The translations under genes and the position numbers were made by a program. From Vanessa cardui (taxonomy: Eukaryota > Arthropoda > Insecta > Lepidoptera > Nymphalidae): a stretch of 64,000 bases of DNA. Below the pieces are notes generated by a model that was given only the letters and a program-made list of their open reading frames with translations, was not told the origin of the DNA and ran no database searches. The DNA lies in NCBI RefSeq assembly GCF_905220365.1, contig NC_061151.1, forward strand, positions 6,008,197-6,072,196, read 5' to 3'. Of this stretch, positions 10,591-21,035 are shown piece by piece (positions within the stretch are counted from its first letter, which is position 1; the number at the start of each line of letters is the position of its first letter).

Positions 10591-10689
10591 ACTATGTAGT
10601 ATGATATTAAATCATCAGTTAGCACTTTAATTAAGGAAAAAAATGTTTCCAAGTAAAACATAAAAATTCTAATCACTTAAGCAAGCAAG

Positions 10690-10790
10690 TGATTTCCACC
10701 ACTGGAATATGTTCCAAACCTTCTCCTCAAATGGAGAGGAGGCCTTAGCCCAGCAGTGGGAAATTCACAGGCTATTGTTGTTTGTTGTTT
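10690..10790 (+). mobile_element. SINE-1 3' fragment
   Basis: Starts near TTCCACCACTGGAATATG, then CTCCTCAAATGGAGAGGAGG and CCAGCAGTGGGAAATTCAC, with a TTGTTGTTTGTTG tail. Confidence 0.85.
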
Positions 10791-11189
10791 TAAGCAAGCA
10801 AGTCTTAAATTATTAGATACAAAATTAAAGTTGCTAAGTACTTTCTTAGTCATCGATTATATAATAATCATCATTATGTAAAAACTTCATATTTCAAAAT
10901 ATAGATAAAACACAAAATATACAATCAACACAAAAAATATCGGACACGAAAACCGTGTGACCGTGGAAACGCGCCTCGGTTCACGAGGCAATGACACGGG
11001 GTCCGTATCCCGACTCGGCTCGGATCTAGATCTCACTGGATCGTAAACGCGTATTATACTTCATTTTTATACTCGTTGCTTGAAATACGAAACATACGAA
11101 AATCAAGATTAAAACTTTAAAGTTTAAACATGTATCTATATAATAATAATAAGTAACTTTATTCACCAATATTTTTAATTATTTACTTA
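10791..11189. other. Spacer with a GC-rich patch
   Basis: At about 10965-11050 there is CGCGCCTCGGTTCACGAGGC and CGACTCGGCTCGGATC. No gene call is possible. Confidence 0.35.
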
Positions 11190-11479
11190 CTTGGTGGTAG
11201 GGCTTTGTGCAAGCCCGTCTGGGTAGGTACCCACTCATCAGTTATTCTACCGCCAAATAACAGTACTCAGTATTGTTGTGTTCCGGTTTGAAGGTTGAGT
11301 GAGCCAGTGTAACTACAGGCACAAGGGACATAACATCTTAGTTCCCGAGGTAGGTGGCACATTGACGATGTAAGGAATAGTTAGTATTTCTTACAGCGTC
11401 ATTGTCTATGGGCAATGGTGACCACTTACCATCAGGTGGCTCATATGCTCGTCCGCCAATCTATAACATAAAAAAAAAC
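11190..11479 (+). mobile_element. SIR-B, full length
   Basis: CTTGGTGGTAGGGCTTTGTG to CTATAACATAAAAAAAACC. Confidence 0.9.
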
Positions 11480-11507
11480 CAAGAAGAAACAAAGACAAAA
11501 TTAAAGT

Positions 11508-11510
<3 letters not shown>

Positions 11511-11545
<35 letters not shown>
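11511..11545. repeat. (AT)n microsatellite
   Basis: About 35 bp of TA repeat between SIR-B and an HLE-1 element. Confidence 0.97.
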
Positions 11546-11548
<3 letters not shown>

Positions 11549-12178
11549 TTGTATAATAAAATTGGTGTGTCTGTTCGTAATATTAAAATAACCGATTTTT
11601 TCTGTATGCATATGTATGTATACACGGTATGTATACCACTTTTTTCGATTTTTGTCTGTCTGTCTGTTCCAAGATCCAAGATCGAAAAGACAAGACGTTC
11701 ACTGGCTGATAGCTGATGTATTAAGGAATAACTATTAGTAATTATATATTTGGTACTACTAAGATCTTTTTATTTTAAAATTATACACAAAATTTCAGTA
11801 AACTAAAGGCATATGTATAAACGGCGCATATAACAAAATAACATTGTTTTACAATTTTTGTCTGTCTGTTTCGGCTAATCTCTGGTACGGCTGAACCGAT
11901 TTTGACGGAACTTTCACTGGCAGATAGGTGATACTTTTAATAATTATTATATATAAAATAATAATAAAATCACGCTGCAATGACCAAATACTGTCCTACT
12001 AAAGTACTGTAGCTTCCGTGCATGCCACCTCACATGTCACATCAGGACTTACTATCATCCTACACGACTTGATATCATAAAATCTGCTTAAATCAGAATT
12101 ATTAAGTTATAGTAAAGTCTGCGAACGGTACAATAACTTTTCTTTAAATTCAAACACAAACGTAGGCACAGCTAGTAT
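11546..12178 (+). mobile_element. HLE-1 compound, two partial copies
   Basis: First copy 11546-11760 starts at CTTGTATAATAAAATTGGTG. A second internal segment at 11808-11960 repeats CATATAACAAAATAACATTG and GGCTGAACCGATTTTGACGG. The terminus GTAGGCACAGCTAGT is at about 12163-12178. A nested or recombined pair. Confidence 0.7.
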
Positions 12179-12317
12179 GTTATAATCAATGATACCTTTG
12201 GAAGCTCTTTGACGCTTGGCTCACAGCAGATCTGGCAGACATCGTCAAGAAAGTCACGTGAGGAAAACCGTTATACCGTCTCCGGGCGACCTTTACATCT
12301 ATTTCACATTTTTATTA

Positions 12318-12546
12318 TGCTATAGGTTGGGGGACGAGCTTATGGCCTACCTGGTAAATGGTCACAACCAGCCATGAAATGCGCTTTAAGAAACCAATGC
12401 TTGCAACCTTGGGAACTAAGATGTTATGTCCCTTGTGCCTGTAGTCACACTGGCTCACTGAACCTTCAAATCGGAACACAACAATACTAAGTACTGTTGT
12501 TTAGCCGTAGAATATCTGATGAGTGCGTAGTAAAGCACTACCCACC
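12318..12546 (-). mobile_element. SIR-B, diverged
   Basis: CTATAGGTTGGGGGACGAGC and TTGGGAACTAAGATGTTATG are clear; the middle is degraded. Confidence 0.75.
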
Positions 12547-12577
12547 TTAAATAAAGTATATTTTGATTTTGATTTTA
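12547..12577 (+). mobile_element. LINE-C extreme 3' tail
   Basis: AATAAAGTATATTTTGATTTTG directly follows the SIR-B end. Confidence 0.55.
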
Positions 12578-12861
12578 TGACCGGTTTTGTTTTAATTTCA
12601 TTTTAAACTGACGTCTGTTCGCACATTTTACTATTGTATTTTTTTTTTATTATACAGCCACAGTACCGCTCTCTACACGGCAAGTAACATTTCCCGCTCT
12701 CTAAAATTAATTATTTGTTAAATTGTAACAATTTAGTTTATTGCAATCAAGAATCCTTTTTAATTATATGCCCATCTGATAGCTCTTTAAAATGAGACTG
12801 TAATCGATTTTTTATGTGTAGCTATCGTCTCATAATCATTGGGCCAAAAATCGTCTAAGGC

Positions 12862-13103
12862 ATTACACAGTATAAAACAAAGTCCCTTACCGCTGTCTGT
12901 CCCTATGTATGCTTAGATCTTTGAAATTACGCAACGGATTTTGATGCGATTTTTCTACTATTGATATGAGAATAAGGTTTCATAGCTAGAGTGATTCGAG
13001 AAGGTTTTTGTGCATAATACATGGACAGTATCGCAATGAAACAATATCTGTAGTATGTTTAGTATCAGCATTGTACACGTGCGAGGCCGGGCGGGTCACT
13101 AGT
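12862..13103 (+). mobile_element. HLE-2, near complete
   Basis: ACAGTATAAAACAAAGTCCC at the 5' end. The 3' end has ACGTGCGAGGCCGGGCGGGT then CACTAGT. It is among the most complete HLE-2 copies here. Confidence 0.85.
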
Positions 13104-13194
13104 TAATATATAAGGTACATACTTAAGCAACTTCGTTTTTCTTTTGCAATACCGAACTTAAAAATACTTAACCTTTATATATAAATAATAATAA

Positions 13195-13430
13195 TAAATA
13201 AATATGATACAACATCACATACATTACTCTGATCCCAATGTGAGTAGCTAAAGCACTTGTGTTATGGGAAATCAGAAGTAATGACGGTACCACTAACACC
13301 CAGACCCAAGACAACATAGAAAACTAATGAATTTTCTACATCGACTCGGCCGGGAATCGAACCCGGGACCTCGGAGTGGCGTACCCATGAAAACCGGTGT
13401 ATACAACACTCGACCACGGAGGTCGTCGTA
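13195..13430 (-). mobile_element. SINE-2, full length
   Basis: Tail complement ATAAATAAATATGATACAAC at the left. The tRNA-like head is at the right, with the B box complement GGAATCGAACC near 13352 and A box complement CCACTCGACCA-like ACACTCGACCACGG near 13408-13421. Confidence 0.9.
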
Positions 13431-13533
13431 TGAAACTTATTCTACGAGATGGAAGCTTTCTGGAGAAGGTAAATATATATACTGGCAACACTGCATATTT
13501 AAACACAGATACAACATAACCCTCCTAATATAA

Positions 13534-13808
13534 TCTGTACATATAATAAAATTGGAGTCTGATTGTAATATTAAAATAGCCCTTTTATGCTCAATGCATA
13601 TGTATGTATACACGGTACATATACCAGAATAATATTTTTTACAATTTTGTCTATCTGTCTGTCTGTTCCGGCTAATCTCTGGAACGGCTGGACTGATTTT
13701 GACGGAACCTTCACTGGCAGATAACTAGTATAATAGGGAGTAACTTAGGCTACAATATTTTTTTTTTTGTTAAATTAAAACGCGTACAAGATCGCGGGCA
13801 CAGCTAGT
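13534..13808 (+). mobile_element. HLE-1, complete reference copy
   Basis: Begins TCTGTACATATAATAAAATTG, contains CTGTCTGTCTGTTCCGGC and GGCTGGACTGATTTTGACGG, and ends GATCGCGGGCACAGCTAGT. TC/CTAGT ends, no terminal inverted repeats and a GC-rich 3' segment fit a non-autonomous Helitron-like element. It has no coding capacity. Confidence 0.88.
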
Positions 13809-14756
13809 AAAGTAACATTTACAAAGACCTATTAAAATCAATCATTGAAATGGCAAATAAAAAAATCTTTGCTTTGATAATTCAGCTATTTAACGCTAGA
13901 TGGCGTTACTTGTGCCTGAAAAATTGTTGTAGGTTGAATAAGAATGCAATACAATATTCAATAATGCTTAAAACTGCAAAAATAATATCATTAGATGTCT
14001 TTAACAATGTATACAGAATGAATTTGCTATGGATTTAATCTAATTTAATTTTTTGATGCAATTTCTGGAATATTCTTATATATGCATTCTTATCAAGCTT
14101 GTGACGAATTAATTTAATATATTTTTAAATATATACAATATGCTTTAATGGTTAGTCAAATTTAAATAACTAACACTTTCTAAACTTTATACTAACTTTA
14201 TATAAATATGTAGTTTAAGTGCGTCCATTTTGTAATTGTCTTTTTTTTTCGAAACTGTCAAATTTCCCGCCCAAAAATTATTTTAATTTTATAACTGGAA
14301 TATATTATTCTGTACTTTAATCTTTATGTTAGGAACTATACATGTATATATATTAATACTATTTAGGTGAAAATTATGAACGCTTTAAATTAAAGAACTA
14401 AAAGTTTTTTTTTTTTAATTTCAATGTTGTCAACGGTTAACCGCTAACTTCACACTGTAGAAATATGTAATGAACAATGTCGTACAGACTGTCAACTGTC
14501 AAGTATAAGTTGCCGTTCCTGTGGCAGCACCCGCTACACCCTCTGTCTTGCCACTTTTTTGTTTATTTTACCAATATCTCCCTAGAAAATAATTCTGTAC
14601 GTCTCATTTTTAATAGATTCTGGGTAAGTTTTCTTAATAAGGGTAAATAAAACAAATAAGATATAAATAAACAAAAAAAATTAGTACATGTTTTTGCCAC
14701 ACGCCAACTTACACTTGACGCGCTATACTATTCTTAGCTACGTGTCACAGATAATA
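13809..14756. other. Spacer, largely single-copy
   Basis: AT-rich. A CTAGATGGCGTTA motif at 13896-13908 recurs elsewhere. The 62-codon frame at 13850-14038 lacks any family signature. Confidence 0.35.
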
Positions 14757-14955
14757 TACAAAATTAAATAATTGCATTTAACTAAGATGACTTTGAATTT
14801 TTCAAATGTTAAAAAAGAGTAACTACTGTGTTTCTTGCCGGTTCTTCTCGGTAGAATATACTTTACGAACCGGTGGTAGTTTCACTTGATTGTAAAATGA
14901 CGATTCAAAAGTGCTTGTAAAAGCCCACTTGAATAAAGTTTATTTTTTTTAAAGT
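14757..14955 (+). mobile_element. LINE-C 3' end
   Basis: AGTAACTACTGTGTTTCTTGCC, TACGAACCGGTGGTAG and CACTTGAATAAAGTTTATTT are present. Confidence 0.85.
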
Positions 14956-15117
14956 TTATTTTTATTTTAAGTTTTTTATCCAAATAAAAAAATACGAATT
15001 AATGAAATTTAAAAGTCAGTTGTGAAAACAACTATAGCCTTTTCCAAATTAAAAAATTAAATATATGTCATCGAATTGACGCTATATATTTAGTCGAGAG
15101 ATTATAATCTATGATAT

Positions 15118-15345
15118 ATGATAAATATGAGACAACATCACATACATTACTCTGATCCCAATGTAAGTAGCTGAAGCACTTGTGTTATGGAAAATCAGAA
15201 GTAACAACCACAAACACCCAGACCCAAGACAACTTAGAAATTTAGTGAACATTTCCTACATTGATTGCACCGGGAATCAAACCCAGGACCTTGGAGTTGC
15301 GTACCCATGAAAACCGATGTACACACTACTTGACCACGGATGTCA
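15118..15345 (-). mobile_element. SINE-2, full length
   Basis: ATGAGACAACATCACATAC to ACTTGACCACGGATG. The B box complement reads GGAATCAAACC, a substituted form. Confidence 0.88.
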
Positions 15346-15473
15346 ATTATATTATATACTTAAGTGATTAAGTTAAATAGTGTTGTATTACAAATAAAGA
15401 TATATTTATCAAGAACTGTTATATAGCTGAGTTATAGCATAGTATATGTATATCTAAGGTTTAATATAAAAAG

Positions 15474-15774
15474 TACAACAACAACAGCCTGTAAATTCCC
15501 ACTGCTGGGCTAAAGGCTTCCTCTCCCTTTGATGAGAAGGTTTGGAACATATTCCACCACGCTGTTCCAACGCGGGTTGGTGGAATACACATGTGGCAGA
15601 ATTTCTATGAAATTTGTCACATGCAGGTTTCCTCACGATGTTTTCCTTCACCGCTGAGCACGAGATGAATTATAAAGACAAATTAAGCACTTGAATCAGC
15701 GGTGCCTGCCTGGGTTTGGACCCGCAATCATCGGTTAAGATGCACGCGTTCTAACCACTGGGCAATCTCGACTC
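15474..15774 (-). mobile_element. SINE-1, full length
   Basis: ACAACAACAGCC tail complement and A box complement CCACTGGGCAA. TTG-tail subfamily. Confidence 0.9.
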
Positions 15775-16045
15775 ATATATAAAGTACGCGTAAAGTAAAT
15801 GCAGCTCGAAATTGATGAGTAATAATAACTGACCTCGCTCAACGTACTATTTGTTACGCCAGAGATTATTTATATAACTATACAAATGAACGCAAGCAAG
15901 CTGTTTTTTTATTGTTTTATTATATATACATATATATGTTTATATTATAATAGGCAGGCTACCTGGTTAAGGACTGATTTATTAACCGACTTCAAAAAAA
16001 GTATATTTGAAGTTGATTTCATTTGATAGTTTTGTAATACCTACA

Positions 16046-16150
16046 AATATTGAAAAAGAGTAACTACTGAGTTTGTTCTACGTATATTAGATACACAGGA
16101 AATAACGATTCAAAAGTGCTTGTAATGGCCCACTTTAGTGAGGTATATTT
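16046..16150 (+). mobile_element. LINE-C, diverged
   Basis: GAAAAAGAGTAACTACTGAG, then AACGATTCAAAAGTGCTTG and GGTATATTTTG. The GGTTCTTCTCGG block is replaced by unrelated bases. Confidence 0.65.
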
Positions 16151-16152
16151 TG

Positions 16153-16310
16153 TTGTTAGAACGCGTGCATCTTAACCGATGATTGCGGGTTCAAACCCAA
16201 GCAAGCACCACTATATATACGTGCTTAATTTGTGTTTATAATTCATCTCGTGCTCGGCGGTGAAGGAAAACATCGTGAGGAAACCTGCACGTGATGAAAT
16301 GAGTGATAAA
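16153..16310 (+). mobile_element. SINE-1, truncated at both ends
   Basis: GTTAGAACGCGTGCATC, B box GGTTCAAACCC, then CGTGAGGAAACCTGCACG, where it stops. It follows LINE-C directly. Confidence 0.85.
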
Positions 16311-16394
16311 GACAAAGCCTATCAGTGGAACATATACTGTATGTTACTTACATAATGACCAATGTTTATAAATAATAATTAATATAATATTATT

Positions 16395-16470
16395 GAGCCG
16401 AAATGGCCCAGTGGTTAGAACGCGTGAACCTTAACCGATTATTTCGGGTTCAAGCCCAGGCAATAGGTTA
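16395..16470 (+). mobile_element. SINE-1 tRNA head only
   Basis: GAGCCGAAATGGCCCAGTGG and GGGTTCAAGCCCAGGC, then similarity stops. Both Pol III boxes are readable. Confidence 0.8.
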
Positions 16471-16799
16471 AAATCTTGTTAATACTTGGTCACATTCAAG
16501 CTAAGGCGTATAATAAAATATCAAGTAATAAACTTCGGCTACCTTGCTCGAGATGCTCTGAAAGTTTAACCAATAGAAACAATGTACATAACGGTAACTT
16601 TGGGCAAGTGGTACCATTTCAGAATGTTTCTTAATTGAACGGTAATCTCAATAGATACTCGATTTCGCCGATGATTAGTGAAGTAACAGTTACTAAGATA
16701 GTATTATACCTTTTAAGGACATTTTTGAAGGTCAATTAACCATGCTGTTCATCATCCCAATTTTACTTGGGGTCGGTGCAGCATGTCTTCTTCCATACT
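16471..16799. other. Spacer
   Basis: No gene or known repeat. Confidence 0.35.
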
Positions 16800-17082
16800 T
16801 GGAATAGGTTGGCGGACCAGCATTTAGGCCACCTGATGGTAAGTGATCACCATCACCCATAGACAATGACGCTGTAAGAAATATTAAGTATTCCTTACAT
16901 CGTCAATGTGCCACCAACCTTGGGAACTAAGATGTTATGTCCCTTGTGCCTGTAGTTACACTGGCTCACTCACCCTTCAGACCGGAACACAAAAATACTG
17001 AGTACTGTTGTTTGGCGGTAGAATAACTGGTGAGTGGGTGGTACCTATCCAGACGGGCCTGCACAAAGCCCTACCACTAAGT
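16800..17082 (-). mobile_element. SIR-B, full length
   Basis: GGAATAGGTTGGCGGACCAG to GCACAAAGCCCTACCAC. Confidence 0.9.
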
Positions 17083-17699
17083 GCTTCCCGCCAAAATGTG
17101 AATGAATAAAATCATCTGTCAACTTGACGTAAGACGTTCGGAAAGTCGCACTAACTCTTCTAATAAATTATTTAATTTAAATGTTAACATCGTCAGATTT
17201 GAATAGTTACTCTTTTGATACTTATATATTGTATAGGAAATTAAATAGACAGAAATCATTATATTCTGCAAGAAAATCAACGAACGCTTCGTGTTTTTTT
17301 TATATATGAAATCGTTGCAAAAATTTAAATAAAAAAATATTTTTTTATTATAAAATTAAATATTTAAATAGAAAAAAGAAAAATGTTTACAGCTCAAAAA
17401 AAAAAAGTTCGCAGCTCAGTTTTAATTAAGATAATATATAAACTTTTTTTTCTCATCTCCACAGATCTAATATGTGTCATTACGGCGTACAATATATTTT
17501 ATAAAATACTGTATAATATTATATATATTATACATTTGTTCGCAAGTAACTCAAAAAGTATTGAACGGATTTTGATGCGGTTTTCACTAACGGACGAAAT
17601 AACGACGATTATAATTTATTATGATTTTGTGTAAAATGACTGTAATATGTGATATTTGTGTATGGTATATAAATATATGTTTATACTGTGTATCTATAT
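17083..17699. other. AT-rich spacer with a Helitron-like trace
   Basis: At 17535-17600 GCAAGTAACTCAAAAAG and ACGGATTTTGATGCGG resemble a Helitron-like interior. Nothing else is recognised; the 83-codon frame at 17383 is A/T-driven. Confidence 0.35.
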
Positions 17700-17868
17700 A
17701 GAGCCACCTGATGGTAAGTGGTCACCGTCGGTCACAGATGATGGCACTTTAAGTAACATTAACCATTCTTTACATCAGCCTTGAGAACTAAAATGTTATG
17801 CTCTTTGTACCTCTGTTTACACTGGCTCACTTCTGTTTGGCAGTGGAATATCTGATGAATGGAAGGTT
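17700..17868 (-). mobile_element. SIR-B, old
   Basis: GAGCCACCTGATGGTAAGTGG, CTTTACATCAGCCTTGAG and ACACTGGCTCACTTC are retained. Confidence 0.65.
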
Positions 17869-17871
17869 CCA

Positions 17872-17995
17872 CAGAGAACCAAAGAAACGATGGATGGATT
17901 CTGTCAAAGATGATATGGTTAGAAAGAATGTTACTTGTGAGATGACGTCTGACAGAGAAGTATGGAAGGAGACACGCTGCAGCGACCCCAAATAA
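17872..17995 (+). pseudogene. RTE-type LINE, C-terminal fragment
   Basis: The frame reads PKKRWMDSVKDDMVRKNVTC and SDREVWKETRCSDPK, then stops. This resembles the RW.D..KDD...W...T...DP ending typical of an arthropod RTE-like RT open frame. Only the last 40 or so codons remain. Confidence 0.7.
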
Positions 17996-18029
17996 AATTA
18001 AGCTTAATACATACGCTAAAATGATTATT

Positions 18030-18287
18030 TATAGATGATAAAAAAGCGTGGAGTTAATACCTGTTGACTTCCATGCATGATATATTAATTTAAGTAATTG
18101 TATTTAACTAACATGACTTTGTATTTTCTTAATGTTAAAAAATAGTAACTACTATGTTTCATGCCGGTTCTTCTCGGTAGAATCTACTTTCCGAACCGGT
18201 GGTAGCTTCACTTAATTGTAAAATGACGATTCAAAAGTGCTTGTAAAAGCCCACTTGAATAAAGTTTATTTTGATTTGATTTGAATG
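18030..18287 (+). mobile_element. LINE-C with terminal codons
   Basis: GATGATAAAAAAGCGTGGAG then TAA gives DDKKAWS-stop at 18035-18058. The 3' UTR runs to GTTTATTTTGATTTGATTTG. Confidence 0.88.
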
Positions 18288-18457
18288 TTATTTCATACAT
18301 GAAAATTGAAATTATATATTATGTAAGCTAACCTCTATTTACATAAGAATTGTTGACATTAAGTCATTAAATATATATAAATAGTTACTGTATAACATTC
18401 GCGTCGAAACGCAATTATGATAAATCATTTGAGAATTATTATTATTATTTTTAAACC

Positions 18458-18623
18458 TCTACTAATATTAATAATGCGAATGTTTTTCTGTCTGTATGTT
18501 ATTTCATTGGACTTTTCAAGGACGAACGTTCAAGGTAGCAAAAGTTTTTTTTTATTTTTTTTTCTATGCAAATGAGGTTGTATATAAGTTTAGAAGCGGA
18601 CGAAGCCAGAGATTTTACTAGTA
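18458..18623 (+). mobile_element. Helitron-like, HLE-3 related
   Basis: CTACTAATATTAATAATGCG, CTGTCTGTATGTTATTTC and GCGGACGAAGCCAGAG before TTTTACTAGTA. Confidence 0.6.
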
Positions 18624-18670
18624 CATCATACTGTAACTATTTTTTATAATAGATATTATAAATGTGAAAA

Positions 18671-18926
18671 TCTATACATATAATAAAATTGGATTGTCTG
18701 TTTGTAATATTCAAATAATTAATTTTTAACTCAATGCGTATGTATCTACGCGTGTATGTATGTATATAGACGGTACATATACCAAAATAACATTGTTTTA
18801 CATTTTTTGTCGGTCTGTCTGTCTGTCTGTTTGTTATGGGTAAACTCTGAAAGGGCTGGACCGATTTTGACGGGACTTTCACTGGCAGATAACTGATGTA
18901 ATATGGAGTAACGTAGGCTTATATAT
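18671..18926 (+). mobile_element. HLE-1, 3'-truncated
   Basis: TCTATACATATAATAAAATTGG to GGAGTAACGTAGGCTT; the CTAGT end is lost. Confidence 0.85.
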
Positions 18927-19245
18927 GTTTGTTACACAATTGCACAAAAACGGCGATATCGATTTTAATGGAATTTGCAATAGAAATAGCACAAACTCTA
19001 ATTAAAAACAGGTTAGACCCCTCTCCCTACAGCGGTATCTAGTAAGTACTATTTACGTACTTTTTTAATAATACTAGTAGGTTTAAAAATCTGCCACGTG
19101 ATGGTAAGTCACCAAGATTTTGATTTTGATTTCAAACGGGTATGACATTAGGAAGTATCGCTGCTTAGAAGTAGAACATAATACTAAAAGTTCATAACTT
19201 TAAATATATTTGTAAAAATCAAATCGTCATATAAATTTTAATATA

Positions 19246-19541
19246 TTTTTTTTATGATATAGGTTGGAAGACGAACATATGGGCCACCTGATGGTAAGTG
19301 GTCACTATCACCATAGACAATGACGCTGTAAGAAATATAACAATTCCTTACATCGTCAATGTTCCACCAACCTTGGGAACTAAGATGCTATGTCCCTTGT
19401 GCCTGTAGTTACACTGGCTCACTCACCCTTCAGACCGGAACACAGCAATACTGAGTACTGTTATTTGGCGGTAGAATATCTCATGAGTGGGTGGTACCTA
19501 CCCAGACGGGCTTGCACAAAGCCCTACCACCAAGAAATATA
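19246..19541 (-). mobile_element. SIR-B, full length
   Basis: TTTTTTTATGATATAGGTTGG to AAAGCCCTACCACCAAG. T-run at its left end is the poly-A complement. Confidence 0.9.
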
Positions 19542-19774
19542 TAATGTGTAATATTAGTTATATAGATAACATTGTATGTTAGTATATCTCTTTGAGACTG
19601 TACCTAATCGATTAATATGAAAATTGCTTCTAGGTATTTTTTACGGAGGTTTTCATACAAGCGATGTTTCTGTAACTCGTTACTAGATGGCGCTACTTGC
19701 ATCTACTTTTTAGCAAAACATATATTTATTTATAGTACAATATAACTATATATAATCAAACATATTGTCTGTGC

Positions 19775-19947
19775 TAATAATATAAGTGTGACGGTATGTC
19801 TGTCTGTTACAATTTCACAGATTAAGAATTAATTTTAAGTTATTAATATTTCGTATAAAGTTTGAACTAAAAGGAAATAAAGGATACTTTTTTTGTATCT
19901 TAACGGGTGAAGCTGCGTTCGAAAGACAAGAAAAGGAAAGCTAGTAT
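19775..19947 (+). mobile_element. Helitron-like, HLE-3 related
   Basis: GTGCTAATAATATAAGTGTG, CTGTCTGTTAC, ACTAAAAGGAAATAAAGG and the 3' GAAGCTGCGTTCG with GGAAAGCTAGTA. Confidence 0.65.
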
Positions 19948-19989
19948 ATTCAAAATAACAATTAATGATCAATTAATACCTTAATATAA

Positions 19990-20062
19990 CTATATGAGAC
20001 AACATCAAATTACATAGGTACATTACTCTGATCCCAATGTTAGCTAAAGCACTTGTGTTATG
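19990..20062 (-). mobile_element. SINE-2 3' fragment
   Basis: TATGAGACAACATC then ATTACTCTGATCCCAATG and GCACTTGTGTTATGG. Confidence 0.75.
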
Positions 20063-20084
20063 GAATATTGATTGAATTTGAATT

Positions 20085-20190
20085 ATTACAGAAACTACAG
20101 AGTTTCTTGCCGGTTCTTAATAAGAATCTACATTGGATAATCATAACTCTTGATCATGTAATTACTTACAAAAGTTGATTTGAATATTAT
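20085..20190 (+). mobile_element. LINE-C, old
   Basis: ACAGAGTTTCTTGCCGGTTC then AGAATCTACATTGG and TTACTTACAAAAGTTG. Confidence 0.55.
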
Positions 20191-20789
20191 AAATGATTTT
20201 TCAAACAATACTTGCCTTTGAAATTTACTGATCAGGGTTTTCACTGACATTACACCCTTAGTAACTATTTCTAAGGGTTAATTCTTTAATTACATCCAAT
20301 TATTAATTTTAGTAGATTTTTTTAATTGAAAATAATTTGCTTCCTTGACAAAGATGTTACATCCCTTGTGCATTACATACTGGAATGTTATTTGAAAAAT
20401 TTAATAAAAATACATCGTTTGAATTCAAAGGATCCACGTGGTGTTATGAAATCTGTCGCTAGGTAACCTAAATACTAGAATCGAACCTATAATTGTTAAT
20501 TAAAAACGATTAACAAACAATCTTATCGAATTTCGACGAAAATTCCCGAAACGAAACGCCATTTTCGTTAATTCGATTTTCAAATTTCGAAAAAATCCAT
20601 CAAAATCCCAATAAGAGATTACAACAATTGTTTTTTCGTAAATAATATACAAATAAATGAAAAACTATACAGTACACTGTAACTCACCCGATCTCCATAA
20701 TGAAATCACTCACTAACTTAAAACTCAACTAAAAAAAACCGTCAAATGTCTGAAAAGAAAGTCCGTCGCTTCGTGACAAAGACAAAACT
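20191..20789. other. Single-copy stretch
   Basis: No repeat match to other parts of the window. It holds a GAAAATTCCCG motif at about 20578 and several TTTCGA runs. No coding signal. Confidence 0.4.
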
Positions 20790-21035
20790 ATTTTATATTA
20801 AACAGTACTTCTGAATAGCAGTTCAAAGCCCCGGCGAGCGAGACGGCTGTCTGTCCCGGCGTTCGGCCTCAAATTAAAGAGTTCAATGCACCTCCTTACG
20901 TGGGCGCGGGCGACGCGTATACCTGTCTCCTTCGCACTCACAAGAACGGCGCGTGTGGGAGCGAGAGCGGCGCGGTCCACTTTTTGCTCCGAACTTGAAT
21001 TTCGATCAATATAGCGCGACGCACGCGGTCTTGGT
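20790..21035 (-). promoter_or_regulatory. CpG-rich patch, candidate promoter or first exon
   Basis: GC-rich DNA in an AT-rich setting, with GCGAGCGAGACGGC, GGGCGCGGGCGACGCG, GGCGCGTGTGGGAGCG and CGCGACGCACGCGG. On the - strand there are donor-like sites GACAG/GTATAC at about 20917 and CCAC/GTAAGG at about 20898. No long coding frame with domains is present; the 60-codon frame at 20798 is compositional. A transcription start is inferred, not shown. Confidence 0.35.

Noticed and set aside
15454..15651. Repeated small protein with NIVRKPACDKFHRNSATCVF
   Set aside because: The same peptide appears at 568, 37778, 47805 and 55711; it is the SINE-1 body read in one frame.
17383..17634. 83-codon frame with a hydrophobic stretch
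   Set aside because: Phe/Ile/Tyr-rich from A/T content; no signal or family evidence.
20798..20980. 60-codon Arg/Ala-rich frame on -
   Set aside because: Composition follows the CpG patch; no matching domain, and donor-like sites interrupt it.
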